Of a stretch of DNA of 64,000 nucleotides, positions 22,511 to 33,403 are shown piece by piece. The DNA comes from Deroplatys truncata. Taxonomy: Eukaryota > Arthropoda > Insecta > Mantodea > Mantidae. The stretch spans positions 19,001,001 to 19,065,000 of the forward strand of contig CM060979.1 of NCBI GenBank assembly GCA_030765065.1. The letters are read 5' to 3'. Made by a program: the position numbers and the translations under genes. The notes below the pieces were generated by a model. That model saw nothing but the letters and a program-made list of their open reading frames with translations, was not told the origin of the DNA and searched no databases. How positions within the stretch are numbered: the stretch's first letter is position 1; every line of letters begins with the position of its first letter.

Positions 22511-22995
22511 ATGCTGCTGAGCGAAGGTCTAGCAGGACAAGAGCTGGAGCACAAGTCCACCTCCTATACCCAGGGTTCAGCGCCAACCGAGTGGCTCCAA
22601 ACCGTGGGGGTTTCCTATGAGGGAAATACCTTGTTTACCCGCTTGAGCGGAGATGGGAGTAGATACGTCACTTACGCGCGTCAACCCCGAAGGGCGACTA
22701 CCGATAAACCTCGGTGGGGTCAACAGCAATCTAGCATGCCGTTTTACCGGCTCTCCAGGGCGGTACCGGAGGACATTGACGCGTCTTACAACCCCGGCTG
22801 CATGGAAAACCATACAGTCGTACCCAATCTCCCACGGGTATCGCGAACCACTGCCCCGTCGAGACCAACCCAATTCGAACAGCTCCCCAACGGGAGGGTC
22901 GCGAATGTTCGGCCCGACGTACTTCTAGTAACGTCAGAACTACCACGAGTGCTACGGGTACGCAACGCCCGCACCCCTCCCCTACAGGGATTCGA
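22511..22995. mobile_element. GC-rich 485-bp insert with 7-bp TSD, class unknown
   Basis: Flanked by GAGAAAC (22504-22510 and 22996-23002) and interrupting HINE-B exactly where other B copies read GCGAGAAACAACTGAA. It is much richer in GC than its surroundings. A + strand frame of 165 codons spans it entirely, and other frames on both strands are also long and open. The protein matches no domain I recognise. It has no TG...CA ends, no obvious inverted repeats and no poly-A. It could be a SINE, a 3'-truncated LINE piece or a processed host fragment. Confidence 0.6.
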
Positions 22996-23563
22996 GAGAA
23001 ACAACTGAAAATTGTCAGGGCTTAAAAAAATGACAAAGCATTGAACAATTTGAACCATTAATAAAGAATATCTCCGAAATAGATTATGCCATACAAAGTT
23101 ATTTTAAATAAATTGTGCATTTTAAAGACATCCACATTTTCTGTGTAGTACGTTTTGGTCTATCGCTTAACGTTTACCAGTTATTCAAGATTATACAAAA
23201 TTCCTTCTGAATGAAGAGGACTTCACAAGCTATTCCCAGAAAATTCAGATGTGCATTTTATTTGTCATGTAAATATCTTTAATGTATAATATTTTAATCA
23301 AATTCGTAACAGCTATTTTTCAGAAAGTCAAAAAAAGGTCTTAGTAGTTTAGGGTGGGCGGATTTTCTGAAAATCTATGTGTCGTTTTGAGTTACGCTGT
23401 TTTTTGTTTTTGAGTCATGCTGTTTCCAGACACAGATCTATTTTTAAATATTTTATTTTGGGAGCCTCAAAGCATGTTTCCGGTAAAATCTCGGTATCGA
23501 ATTTTTAGGAGGAATGCAATACCATCTCTACCTACTAGGTACATGGTAAAAAAAAGTATAAAT

Positions 23564-23690
23564 GTTTTTTGTTATTATTCAGGGACCCACAAAACATGTA
23601 TTTCCGGTGAAATCTCGGCATCGAATTTTTTAATGAAAAACAATACTTCCTCTACTTACTAAGGTAAACAGTAGACAAAGTAAAAATAAG
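23564..23690 (+). mobile_element. HINE 3' end fragment
   Basis: A second 3' end (ATGTATTTCCGGTGAAATCT...ACTTACTAAGG...AAAGTAAAAATAAG) directly after the B copy's own end. It is a fragment of an A- or B-type element. Confidence 0.6.
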
Positions 23691-23723
23691 TTATGTGATT
23701 GAAATAAATGCGTTCTCGACGGT

Positions 23724-23928
23724 AACTAATTGTTCTTTCAAACAAGCCGTGTGTAGGACAAGGTTGGAAAAGGTTGAATCAAAATGAAAAATACAATGCT
23801 CTATTCAGATTTTTATTAGAGCAACCGAATCGGAATGTGGTTCAAATCCCGGCTATGGGACGCATTTTTCAGCCTGGTTCTACCTTTCCAACCTTGTCCT
23901 ACACGCGGCTTGTGTGAAAGAACAATTA
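23724..23928. repeat. Inverted repeat around a SINE fragment
   Basis: Arms 23724-23780 and 23868-23928 are reverse complements over about 57 bp (shared TGTAGGACAAGGTTGGAAA). The loop holds a truncated tRNA-like piece with GTGGTTCAAATCCCGGCTAT. The right arm is the tail of the SINE type that also lies at 23990. Confidence 0.7.
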
Positions 23929-23989
23929 ATTCCATTGATGGAACCAATAGTTGGGTAACTATGAAACCAGGGAATTCAATGTCGTGCCG

Positions 23990-24105
23990 GGATGTTGCCA
24001 TGGTAGCTCAGTTGGTTAGAGCAACCGGGCGGAAACCGAAAGATCCGTGGTTCAAATCCCGGCTATGCCACTGAATGTTTCAAACTGATTCTATCTTTCC
24101 TTTTG
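23990..24105 (+). repeat. tRNA-derived SINE (tRNA-like head well preserved)
   Basis: TAGCTCAGTTGGTTAGAGCA is a strong A box and GTGGTTCAAATCCCGGC a strong B box. A near-complete acceptor pairing (GCCATGG with CTATGCC) gives a tRNA-like fold. The tail GATTCTATCTTTCC and the repeated partner at 57060 (minus) favour a SINE over a functional tRNA gene. Confidence 0.65.
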
Positions 24106-24519
24106 CTTGAGAATTCCCAATTTACGATTAGTTAAATTACAGAGAATACCAAAGAATGAGTTACTAAGAGTTACAAAAACAGTTTTTCTAGGCAAATAAA
24201 GCCTGTGTTGCATTTCAAAATCTCTGAGAAAAGCAATGCGAGAAATCCAAAATGGTGGAAGTCAAGAAGAAATGTCTTCAAAGCATTTACATTGAATAAT
24301 GTGGCAAAATAGGATCAATGACAGGTCTTGAAAAAGATTTCGTGATAACGAGATCCCACAAGCTGTAATTGTACGGTTTCCTCTTGAATTATTTGGTACC
24401 TAAGGCTATATAAAAACATACACGTACATCAGGAGCAATATCGATCCAAACATCCACCGTTTTGTGCACTTTCTGGTAATAGACAGTGGCGTAACAGCTC
24501 CACTGCCGCGTGGTACGTA
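24106..24519. other. Unassigned sequence
   Basis: No recognised gene or repeat. Confidence 0.35.
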
Positions 24520-25537
24520 AAATGTTACTTTCTCAAACACATACATAGTAGGTAGAGAAGGTATTGCATTCCACGCAAAAATTCTATACCGAGATGTCAC
24601 CGGAAATACACGTTTTGAGGCCCCCTGAATCCGAGTAAACATTTTCAGAAGAATATTCGTGTAGGGGTGTGTGTGTATGTAAACAGCATAACTCAAAAAC
24701 GAAAATTAATTCCTATCTTCCAAAGACGTGACCCAAAAATTTTAAACAAAATCCTTCAGCCCAAGCTACCCTTTACATAGAACATGTTTAAAAGTTTTTG
24801 GGCTTTCCAAAAAAATGGATCAAACGATTTTGATTAAAATACCGTGTATAAAAGGTATTATAAATGACAAAAAAAATCTGATGTGTTACACTCACATGAC
24901 TTTCTCTACTCTTGTACAAATTACTTTTACAAACGCTTATTCTCCATCTACTTCATGTTAATCGACATAAACATTTGCAGACTCTATCATATTGCTAATT
25001 TTCTTGTAGATGTAAGGGAAATATATATTTACAAGGGCAATATAGAAATACAGTAGCCTTTAAGCACATGCATATCTCTTAATAGCTGGTTGCTAGGTGC
25101 AGCACCATTCCCTTTCCCACAGATTAATACTCTTTGCATATCCAAGACAAAAAAAATGAATAACGAATTCCCATTTGAGAAAATAAGTATTGAAAAATAA
25201 AAATGTATATGACATAAATTGTGTATTTTAACGTGATCTACATTTTTTTGCGTAGTAAAATTTTGTCTCTCTCTTATGGTTTACCAGTTATGCAAAAGTC
25301 GTTGACAATGAGGAATACTTTTGGAGACATTCCCAGAAAATTCAAGATATACATTTCATTTGTCATGAAAATATCTTAAACATATGATATTTTAATCAAA
25401 ATGTTCCACGTAAAGGGTAATCTGGAGTGGGGGGATTTTCTTGAAAACCTTCGTGTCGCATCTCTGGAAGATACTGAACCTAAATACCAAGTTTGGTGTT
25501 TATCCGACTGTTCGTTTCTGAGTTATGCTGTCCACAG

Positions 25538-25568
<31 letters not shown>

Positions 25569-26205
25569 ACATGTTTCCAAAAATGCCTTTTTTGGATTCA
25601 GGGGATTTCAAAACATATATTTCCGGTGAAATCTCGGTATCGAATTTTTTGGGTGGAATACAATACTTCCCCTACTTACTGTACGTAGTAGAGAACGTAA
25701 AAAATGTATATCTTGTATTTTCTGGGAATAGCCTGTGAAGTCCTTTTCATTCAAAAGGAATTTTGTATAATCTTGTATAACTGGTAAACGTTAAGTGACA
25801 GACTAAAACGTATTACACAAAAAATATAGATCTCTTTTAAAAAACACACAATTTATTTAAAACAATGTTTCCTTTGTGGCATAAGCCATTTCTGAGATAA
25901 CCTTATTAAAGGTTCGAATTGTTCATTTCTTGACCATTCTCTTAAATTCAGTTGTTTCTCGTGATATCATGGAAACAGTATGGAATTTTAAGGCCAGCAT
26001 ATAGCGTCCAGTTGTTAAGCATTTGATTGTCGCTGTTCTCTTTGTATCTATAACGAAAAGTGTAACGCAGCTGTTTCTGCAAAGGTTTATTTGGATTAAA
26101 ATGTAGTAGATAAATAGGGTTAAGTAAGAATAGTTTGTATACACACTAATAAACGTTAGACACAGAAAAGTCATGTGAACGTATCATATCTGATTTTTAG
26201 CAAGA
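24520..26205 (-). mobile_element. HINE-B copy split by HINE-A
   Basis: Minus-strand B pieces 24520-24870 (TAGGTAGAGAAGGTATTGCA... to TAAATGACAAA) and 25706-26205 (ATGTATATCTTGTATTTTCT... to CATATCTGATTTTTAG) join collinearly. The gap is a + strand HINE-A at an A tract. Confidence 0.8.
24871..25705 (+). mobile_element. HINE-A copy nested in HINE-B
   Basis: Full-length subtype with the extra segment CATTTGCAGACTCTATC and AAATATATATTTACAAGGGC shared with the copies at 28814 and 31594. The CA run at ~25541-25566 has about 13 units. Confidence 0.85.
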
Positions 26206-26224
26206 GAAACATCAACATTGCAGA

Positions 26225-26370
26225 AGTTCTTCTGTGGTCGAGTGGTGAATGTTCTGGCTTCTCAACCTGAGGGACCCGAATTCACTCTAGACGGGGTGAG
26301 TATGTTATATTTAACCAGAATCATTCCCTATCCTCCCCAGAGTCTGAAAGTAAAATGTTGCTCCATTCAC
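26225..26370 (+). repeat. tRNA-derived SINE, degenerate
   Basis: TCTGTGGTCGAGTGGTGAAT is an A-box-like head. The tail TTTAACCAGAATCATTCCCT matches the SINEs at 9617 and 31027. The B box is decayed. Confidence 0.5.
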
Positions 26371-26987
26371 CTGATTCTAGTAACACTTCTACAAGATTCA
26401 GATATGTTAGAAGTCTTGAACAAGGCAATACATTGGATTTCACTCAGGGCCCTGTGCTGCTGTGCCACGCCACTGCTAAATCTGCAGCCACCACCCGGGG
26501 GTGTCTAGATATGCGCCCCAATACCGGAACGGTATCTTCCGTTCCCAGCAAGAAATATTCCTATCGCATAACGCGAAGGGAAATCAAAGCGCATTATGAA
26601 GTCAAAGCGATATAATACGGGACGAGAATGGCACGCGAGAGAAAATCTTTACGCCCTAGCGCCGTGGATGCGGATTTATTTTGGAGGCCAGCTTCAGCAA
26701 TAGAAGCTCCTTATTACCTGCAAATTCGCCTTCAAGGGGAAGGAAGGTTTCCGCGTTTAGAAAGCGTGAGAAGGGATTGGCGCACAACGACAGACTCCAG
26801 GCTGCTCCAAACATAATCTTCTGGTATCAAACTTCTAAGTTCCTCCCTTATTCATACGAAGCCGATGCACTCTATAACTAATAGTTAAGTGCAGCTCGTA
26901 TACCTTAATAAGGCGTTTTATTTCCGAAACAAAATAAAAACTTAGATCGGCTTGCAACGTGGAGACTATTCTTTGCTCTGTTTTTAC
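26371..26987. other. Unassigned sequence
   Basis: Small open frames (62-86 codons) only, with no recognised domain. Confidence 0.35.
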
Positions 26988-27056
26988 CCTCTCTGCCAGG
27001 TAAGAAAAAAGGTTCCAACCAAAAATTGGATGTCGAGTTTTCACCGAGTATACCTT
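26988..27056 (-). mobile_element. HINE-B end fragment
   Basis: TTTTTACCCTCTCTGCCAGG then CCAAAAATTGGATGTCGAG, the CA-side end of the family. Confidence 0.5.
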
Positions 27057-27061
27057 CCTGC

Positions 27062-27335
27062 AGGGTAACGTGTGAAGCTTGCATTTGGGAGGTCCAGGGT
27101 TCGACTCCCGTCGACCTCCCTCTCTGACCTTGGGTTTTTCGAGGTTTTCTCCTGGTCGGTAGTCGAATGCTTGGGTGGTTTCTCATCTATCTCGATTTCC
27201 TTTACATAATTTCCCTTTCAGTACGTTTCCTTTTCATCTTTAAGGTGTGCTTCTAGGTTTCGTGGCGTGTGGCGGTGACGGATAGATAGCATGGATGCTT
27301 GCTTGGTAGAGATCGCAGGATATTTTTACGCTTTT
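27062..27335 (+). repeat. tRNA-derived SINE
   Basis: CAGGGTTCGACTCCCGTCG is a B box. The body TTTTCTCCTGGTCGGTAGTC and TTCCCTTTCAGTACG is shared with the SINEs at 4184 and 49346. Confidence 0.7.
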
Positions 27336-27721
27336 TCGCAATTGAAAGAATTCAGCATCTAGGACAACGAACTTTTACTGCTTAGTATTAAAGGTTTTCT
27401 GTGTATGCTGGTATCAAGAATTTTTTAGCTAGCTTTAAATATTTTAATTATAAAACTATTCAAATATAGAAAACCATCTCTAATTTTTGGGGGGGCTTTC
27501 ATTTTTAAGCACACTTTTCTCTGAAAATAAAGATCAGAACTCCGCCAATTTTGTATTATGAGTTTTTATAAGTAGATTACGATAGTCGCTTAACTATTTA
27601 TCCATTTGAGGGACTAATTTAATTTTAAAAGAACAGTCATAAGTAAAAAAGTTTGCTGTAATTTTTTATATATTTATAACTTCTCCTTCTCTCTCTGTTT
27701 AACCTCATATGTAGGACTTAC
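27336..27721. other. Unassigned AT-rich sequence
   Basis: No gene or repeat recognised. Confidence 0.35.
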
Positions 27722-28040
27722 ACCCCCCCCCAGGACTTACAGGCGGGTGCCTGGAGTCAGAGGCCCGTCGAGGCGCAGACACTCATGGATCAGACAGAAT
27801 ATCCACGATGAGTGATCAGCCCGATGCCTGGTATGGGAGGAAGGAAGTAGGTGAAACGAAATTACGACGAAATGGATGAAAGGAAAGGTGATGATGGATC
27901 AGTTGGTGGAATAAATGGCGGGGGAAACCAGAGAACCCGGAGAAAACCCGCCCAGACGCCGCCTTGTCCACCACAAATCCCACATGCGGGTCCCTGGGAT
28001 TGAACCCGGGCCGCCTCGGTGAGAGGCGAGCGGTTATATT
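27722..28040 (-). repeat. tRNA-derived SINE, minus strand
   Basis: On the minus strand: CCGCTCGCCTCTCACCGAGG, then GGCCCGGGTTCAATCCCAGG (B box), then a body with GGGTTTTCTCCGGGTTCTC. It is GC-rich and a third SINE type in this window. Confidence 0.7.
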
Positions 28041-28374
28041 TATAACCTTTTCGTTAAAACCATGTATTTAGAATCAAAATGTTTAACGCACTAAATGCAG
28101 ATAAACAATCTGTACCATCACACTAAATTTCAAACTTCTAAGTTAAATAGATTTTTAGAAAAGTGTACCTGAAGTTTAAACAATAAAACTTCGGGAAATC
28201 GCAAAAAAAAAAAAAAAAAAACCAAGGTGAGCACATTGTTACATACCAACATACTGCAATATCTCTGGATTATAAGAGCCCTTTAAAGGTCAGGTCCAAA
28301 TAGCAGAACAACAAAAAACAGGTATGTTCCTTATACCATTTATAATCCATTACAGCAAAAAAAAAAAAAATCTA
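28041..28374. other. AT-rich sequence with A runs
   Basis: Homopolymer A tracts near 28202-28219 and 28358-28370. Nothing else recognised. Confidence 0.4.
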
Positions 28375-28640
28375 TTTTTTGAACACAAATCTCTACCAAG
28401 TGTCCTTAAAGGATCCCTCCGATACTAGACGCACATTCATCGCCCTCCCTTGGAAGCTGCAGTATTGGACTTCGGGCAAGCAACTGTTAGGAACTTCCGC
28501 GCGTCTCTGTGGCATGTCTGCCAGCGATCTGAAGCTTCCTGTGGTTCCTTCATTTCATCCATTCCTCTTGGGGATTGGTAGCCACAATAGATTCATGTAG
28601 TTCGCAGTGCGCGAGGTGTCCCTCTCCGTTGTATATTGGG
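28375..28640 (+). repeat. SINE 3' part
   Basis: Lacks a tRNA head. CCTGTGGTTCCTTCATTTCA and GTGCGCGAGGTGTCCCTC match the 3' parts of the SINEs at 13203 and 49346. Confidence 0.6.
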
Positions 28641-29800
28641 GCCCCTGAATCCAAAAAAGACATTTTACAGAAAAGGTCCTTATGTGTGTGCGTATTTGAA
28701 CACCATAACCCAAAAACGGAATGTCCGATAAATACCGAACTTCGTATTCAGATTCAGGATTCTCCGAAGATTTTCAAGAAAATCCCACTACACCAAACCA
28801 CCCTTTACAGGAAAAAGAATCTGATGTGTTATACTCACATGACTTTCTCTACTCTTGTACAAACTATTTTTACAAACGCTTATTCTCCATCTACTTCATG
28901 TTAAACGAGATAAACATTTGCAGACTCTATCTTATTGCTAAGTTTCTTGTAGATGTAAGGGGAATATATATTTACAAGGGCAACATAGAAATACAGTAGC
29001 CTTTAAGCATAGACATATCTCTTAATAGCTGGTTGCTAGGTGCAGCACCACTCTCTTTGCCACAGAATAATACTCTTTGCATATCCAAGACAAAAAAAAT
29101 GAATAACGAATTCCCATTTGAGAAAATATTGAAAAATTTAAGGCATAACAAGCAATATCTCGAAAATGGTTCACTCAACGAAAAAAAATGTATATGACAT
29201 AAATTGTGTATTTTAACGCAATCTACATTTTTTGTGTAGTAAAATTTTGTCTATCTCTTATGCTTTACCAGTTATGCAAAAGTCGTTCACAATGAAGAAT
29301 ACTTTTGGAGACATTCCCAGAAAATTCAAGATATACATTTTATTTGTCACAAAAATATCTTAAACATATGATATTTTAATCAAAATCGTTATAGCCATTT
29401 TTGAGAAAAATAAAATTTTCGAAAAATGTTGCATGTAAAGGGTAATCTGGGGTGGGGGCATTTTCTTGAAAACCTTCGGTCGCATCTCTGGAAGATACTG
29501 AACCTAAATACCAAGTTTGGTGTTTATCTGACTGTTCGTTTCTGAGTTATGCTGTTCACAGACACACACACGGACATGTTTCCAAAAATGCTTTTTTTGG
29601 ATTCAGGGGGTCTCAAAACATGTATTTCCGGTGAAGTCTCGGTATCGAATTTTTGGGTAGAATACAATACTTCCCCTACTTACTATACGTAGTAGAGAAA
29701 GTAAAAATTGTTTATTTTTTATTTTCTAAAAAGTGGCATGCATGATTTTAATTAAAATATGTGTTATACAGTTTTATGACAAATGAAATGTATAGGATAT
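28640..29800 (-). mobile_element. HINE-B fragment split by HINE-A
   Basis: Minus-strand B pieces 28640-28813 (GGCCCCTGAATCCAAAAAAG... to ACCCTTTACAGG) and 29708-29800 (TTATTTTCTAAAAAGTGG... to ATGACAAATGAAATGTATAG) are consecutive parts of the family, separated by a + strand HINE-A. Confidence 0.7.
28814..29707 (+). mobile_element. HINE-A copy nested in HINE-B
   Basis: About 894 bp, same subtype as the copies at 24871 and 31594. Intact ends: ATCTGATGTGTTATACTCAC and TACGTAGTAGAGAAAGTAAA. Confidence 0.85.
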
Positions 29801-29964
29801 CCATACACGACCTACGAGGTTTTGAAGTTAAATATTTTAATGAAATAAAAAATGAGGGATCATGTTTTATACACTGCTTCAAAGGTAATATAGGCAAGTT
29901 TTTCTCACCCAATGTAATGCGTTTTCATATTGCGCCATTTGTTGCACGACAAGCATCAAAACGG

Positions 29965-30390
29965 TAATCGCTCCCTTGACACGTGTTGGCTATCATATCT
30001 GGGGTGATGCTGCCACAGAAGCGACGAGCCTTTCAGAACATTTTTACTTCTTGAATCTCCTTCGCATAAACAAGGTTATTTACACGTCCTCAAAAGAAGA
30101 AGCCTAAGGGATTGAGATCCGGACTTCTAGGAGACCAAGGAATGGGTCCCGACCTTCCAATCCATCGGTTGCCGATATTGAGTGCTTCCCACCTTGCTGA
30201 AAGTAGACTGGCCCATTCTCAGCCTCAACATCAATCAATTGAGGGAAAACATACAACCTAACTTGTCATACTAGACATTACCATTTATCTTATTTTTAGC
30301 AAAAATAGAAGAGCCAATGACACGACCATGCATCAGACGGCGTGCATAAAACTTTTTGAGATGCGGATTTGCTATGATCTAATCTGACTT
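29965..30390 (-). pseudogene. IS630/Tc1-like transposase fossil
   Basis: Reading the minus strand in two frames gives a decayed C-terminal DDE region: RWIG, then PRSPDLNPLGFFFWGRV, then NLVYAKEIQEV and ITPDMIAN. These are hallmarks of the IS630-type transposases common in insects, where the P-D-L-x-P-L-D-x-F-x-W-G block holds the last catalytic region. Frameshifts and stops make it non-functional. No terminal repeats were found. Confidence 0.65.
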
Positions 30391-30424
30391 AACCAATGCC
30401 GCTTGCTCGCTTTATATATTGAAA

Positions 30425-30800
30425 TATCCCTTGAAGTCCTCTTCATTCTGAATGACTTTTGCGTAATTGGTAAATCGTGAGAGATAAGACAAAAATCTTA
30501 CTGCACCAAAAATGTAGCGTGAAACCACATACTTTATGTCAAATAACATTGCTTTGTGGCTCAACCATTTCCAAGATATTCTTTATTAATTGTTTGAGTA
30601 CTCACACATTTTGCACTTTTTACAGCTGCAAATCGCTTTATTTATTTACTTTCTTCGTTTGTTTTTTGTATTCATGCAAAGAGAACAGAATATTAAAGCC
30701 ATCACATAGCGACCGGCTTTGAAAAAGAGTTGACTATCGCTTTAGTTTATTGTATTCAAAAACAAAAGATTTATCTGTATTAACAAAAACTCTGATATAT
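30425..30800 (-). mobile_element. HINE-B fragment, minus strand
   Basis: CTTGAAGTCCTCTTCATTCTG through TTTCCAAGATATTCTTTATT and GCAAAGAGAACAGAATATTA matches the B middle and 5' part. It meets the next B copy head-to-head near 30800. Confidence 0.65.
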
Positions 30801-31026
30801 ATAAACTATTCTTACTAAACCTTATTTATCTATTTACTACATTTTTATCCAAACAAACTTTTGCATATTTCGTTATAGATACAAAGGGAACAGCGATAGT
30901 CAAATGTTTAACAACTGGACGCTATATGCTGCCCTTAAAATTCCATACTGTTTCAATGACATCGCGAGAAACAACTGAATGTTGAAAGGACTTTAAAGAA
31001 TGACCAAGTAATGAACAATTCGAACC

Positions 31027-31325
31027 TGGCTGGCCCCGTAGCTCAGTCGGTAGAGCTACTGCCAGATGTGCGAGGGGTCTGGGGTTGGATTCCCGGTTGG
31101 GGGGTTGGAATTTTTCTCTAGCCAAGATTAATCTCTATCTTTCCCAGTGTCTGGAACTATAAATGAGAGTGTGAATGCGTGTATGATCTAATGAATAAAA
31201 AAAACAAAAGTGCAAGGAACCCAACAACAAGAGTTACACGAGATAACACCATTGATAATAGGTAATAAGTTCCAAAGGAAAGGCCGCCGATAAGACCAAT
31301 GTAGTTAAAGGCGGGTATAAATGAA
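31027..31325 (+). repeat. tRNA-derived SINE nested in HINE-B
   Basis: GGCCCCGTAGCTCAGTCGGT is a clear tRNA A-box region and GGGGTTGGATTCCCGG a decayed B box. The tail AATTTTTCTCTAGCCAAGAT matches the SINE at 9617. A short A-rich 3' end follows. Confidence 0.75.
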
Positions 31326-31593
31326 ACTAAAAAAAATTGAACATCTCAGAAATGTCTTATACCACAAAAAAGTTTATTTGAAATAAATTGTGTGTCTTAA
31401 AGAGCTCTACATTTTTTGTGAAGTACGTTATTGTCTATCGCTTAACGTTTACCAGTTATGCAAGATTCCTCCAGAATGAAGATAACTTCATAGGCTATTC
31501 CCAGAAAATTCATTATATACATTTTATTTCTGATGTAAATACCTTTAATGTATGGCATTTTAATCAAAATCGTCAAGTCATTTTTAGAAAATA

Positions 31594-32493
31594 AAAAAAA
31601 ATCTGATATGTTACACTCACATGACTTTCTCTACTCTTGTACAAACTATTTTTACAAACGCTTATTCTCCATCTACTTCATGTTAATCGAGATAAACATT
31701 TGCAGACTCTATCTTATTGCTAATTTTCTTGTAGATGTAAGGGGAATATATATTTACAAGGGCAATTTGGAAATACAGTAGCCTTTAAGCACATACATAT
31801 CTCTTAATAGCTGGTTGCTAGGTGCAGCACCATTCCCTTTGCCACAGATTAATACTCTTTGCATATCCAAGATAAAAAAAATGAATAACGAATTCTCATT
31901 TGAGAAAATAAGTATTGGAAAATTTAAGGGAATAACAAGCAATATCTCGAAAATGGTTCACTCGACAAAAAAAATGTATATGACATAAATTGTGTATATT
32001 AACGCGATCTACATTTTTTGTGTAGTAAAATTTTGTCTATCTCTTATGGTTTACCAGTTATGCAAAAGTCGTTCACAATGAAGAATACTTTTGGAGACAT
32101 TCCCAGAAAATTCAAGATATACATTTTATTTGTCATAAAAATATCTTAAACATATGATATTTTAATCAAAATCGTTGGAGCCATTTTTGAGAAAATCAAA
32201 TTTTTCGAAAAGTCTTCCATGTAAAGGGTAATCTGGGGTGGGGGGATTTTCTTGAAAACCTTCGTGTCGCATCTCTGGAAGATACTGAACCTAAATACCA
32301 AGTTTGGTGTTTATCCGACTGTTCGTTTCTGAGTTATGCTGTTCACAGACACACACACGGACATGTTCAAAAATGCTTTTTTTGGATTCAGGGGGTCTCA
32401 AAACATATATTTCTGGTGAAATCTCGGTATCGAATTTTTGGGTGGAATACAATACTTCCCCTACTTAGTATACGTAGTAGAGTAAGTAAAAAT
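31594..32493 (+). mobile_element. HINE-A copy nested in HINE-B
   Basis: About 900 bp, full length. Both junctions lie within A runs, so any target duplication is masked by the tract. Confidence 0.85.
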
Positions 32494-32785
32494 TCGAAAG
32501 ATGTTCCATGTAAAGAGTGGCTTGGGGAGGGGAGTATTTTCTTGAAAACCTCTGTGTGGCGTCTTTGGAAGGTATTAAACATAAATAGAAAGTTTAGTAT
32601 TCATCCAACTTCGTTTTTGAGTTATGCTATTCAGAGACATTGACATTTTTTTAAAAATACTTTTTTTTAATTCAAGGGTTCTCTAAACACGTATTCCGGC
32701 GAAATTTCAATATCGAACTTTTGGGTGGAATGCAATACGTTCTGTACCTACTAGGCATGTACTAGGAAAAGCAAAAATAGATAGA

Positions 32786-33379
32786 ATAATAGGCTTTTGT
32801 AAGCCATGTGAATGCAAAACATTTTTGTTTTATGTACCCTCGTGGATACTACACAAAATTACGCACTCTTTGCGACCGTAAGATGATGGATACACCGAGG
32901 AATACACGCGTTCATTTTTCTTATCCTTAGTCCTTATGATGATGCATGTGCTTATAGATGCATTGCTTCTGTAGATAATCTGGATTAAAGCTACGTGGTG
33001 TGAGAGTTGCCTGAAAGGAGCTTAAGGAAATCGATGAGCTTGATGGATGACACTATCTGAAAAATGAACACCTCCCCGTAGGTTGTGCATCAACTCCAGG
33101 TTTGTCTATGTAAATCCTCTCCCTTGCCGCCCAGAGGTAGAGGGAGATTGCTTGATGGAGGCAATGCTAATGGCTATTACTGCAAAGTGGTGTGTTCTTT
33201 CTGAAGGCAATGCTATGTAAACTGACTTAAGATCTTAGCTTCACCGCTGAAGCCTAGTCAATCAAGATTTTTATTTGCCCTGCATAACCCAAGGGTTACA
33301 AGACCAATAAATACAACTTATGTAATAATTATGTTGGTTAAATAAAATAAATCTGAAAAGGTCAAGTCAGACTCTTACG
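32786..33379. other. Unassigned sequence
   Basis: The end near 33290-33320 (GGGTTACAAGACCAATAAATACA) resembles a retroposon 3' tail also seen near 40105, but no reading frame was recognised. Confidence 0.35.
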
Positions 33380-33403
33380 AAGAGAACTGGACGCCATATG
33401 CTA

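Larger units (their letters stand above)
21392..23563 (+). mobile_element. HINE-B copy with two nested inserts
   Basis: Three pieces of one B copy: 21392-21478 (starts GTCTGATGTTACATCC), 22343-22510 (ATAAATCTTTCTGG..., GATACAAAGGGAACA) and 23003-23563. The gaps are a minus-strand HINE-A and a GC-rich 485-bp insert. Confidence 0.75.
30800..32785 (+). mobile_element. HINE-B copy with nested SINE and HINE-A
   Basis: Pieces 30800-31026, 31326-31593 and 32494-32785 are collinear parts of one B copy. The first break interrupts GAACAATTCGAACC, and the second falls in the A-rich TTTTAGAAAATAAAAA. The inserts are a SINE and a HINE-A. Confidence 0.8.

Noticed and set aside
23990-24075. A functional tRNA gene
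   Set aside because: The boxes are good, but the acceptor pairing is imperfect, the same unit occurs in degenerate form at 23815 and 57060, and it has a SINE tail.
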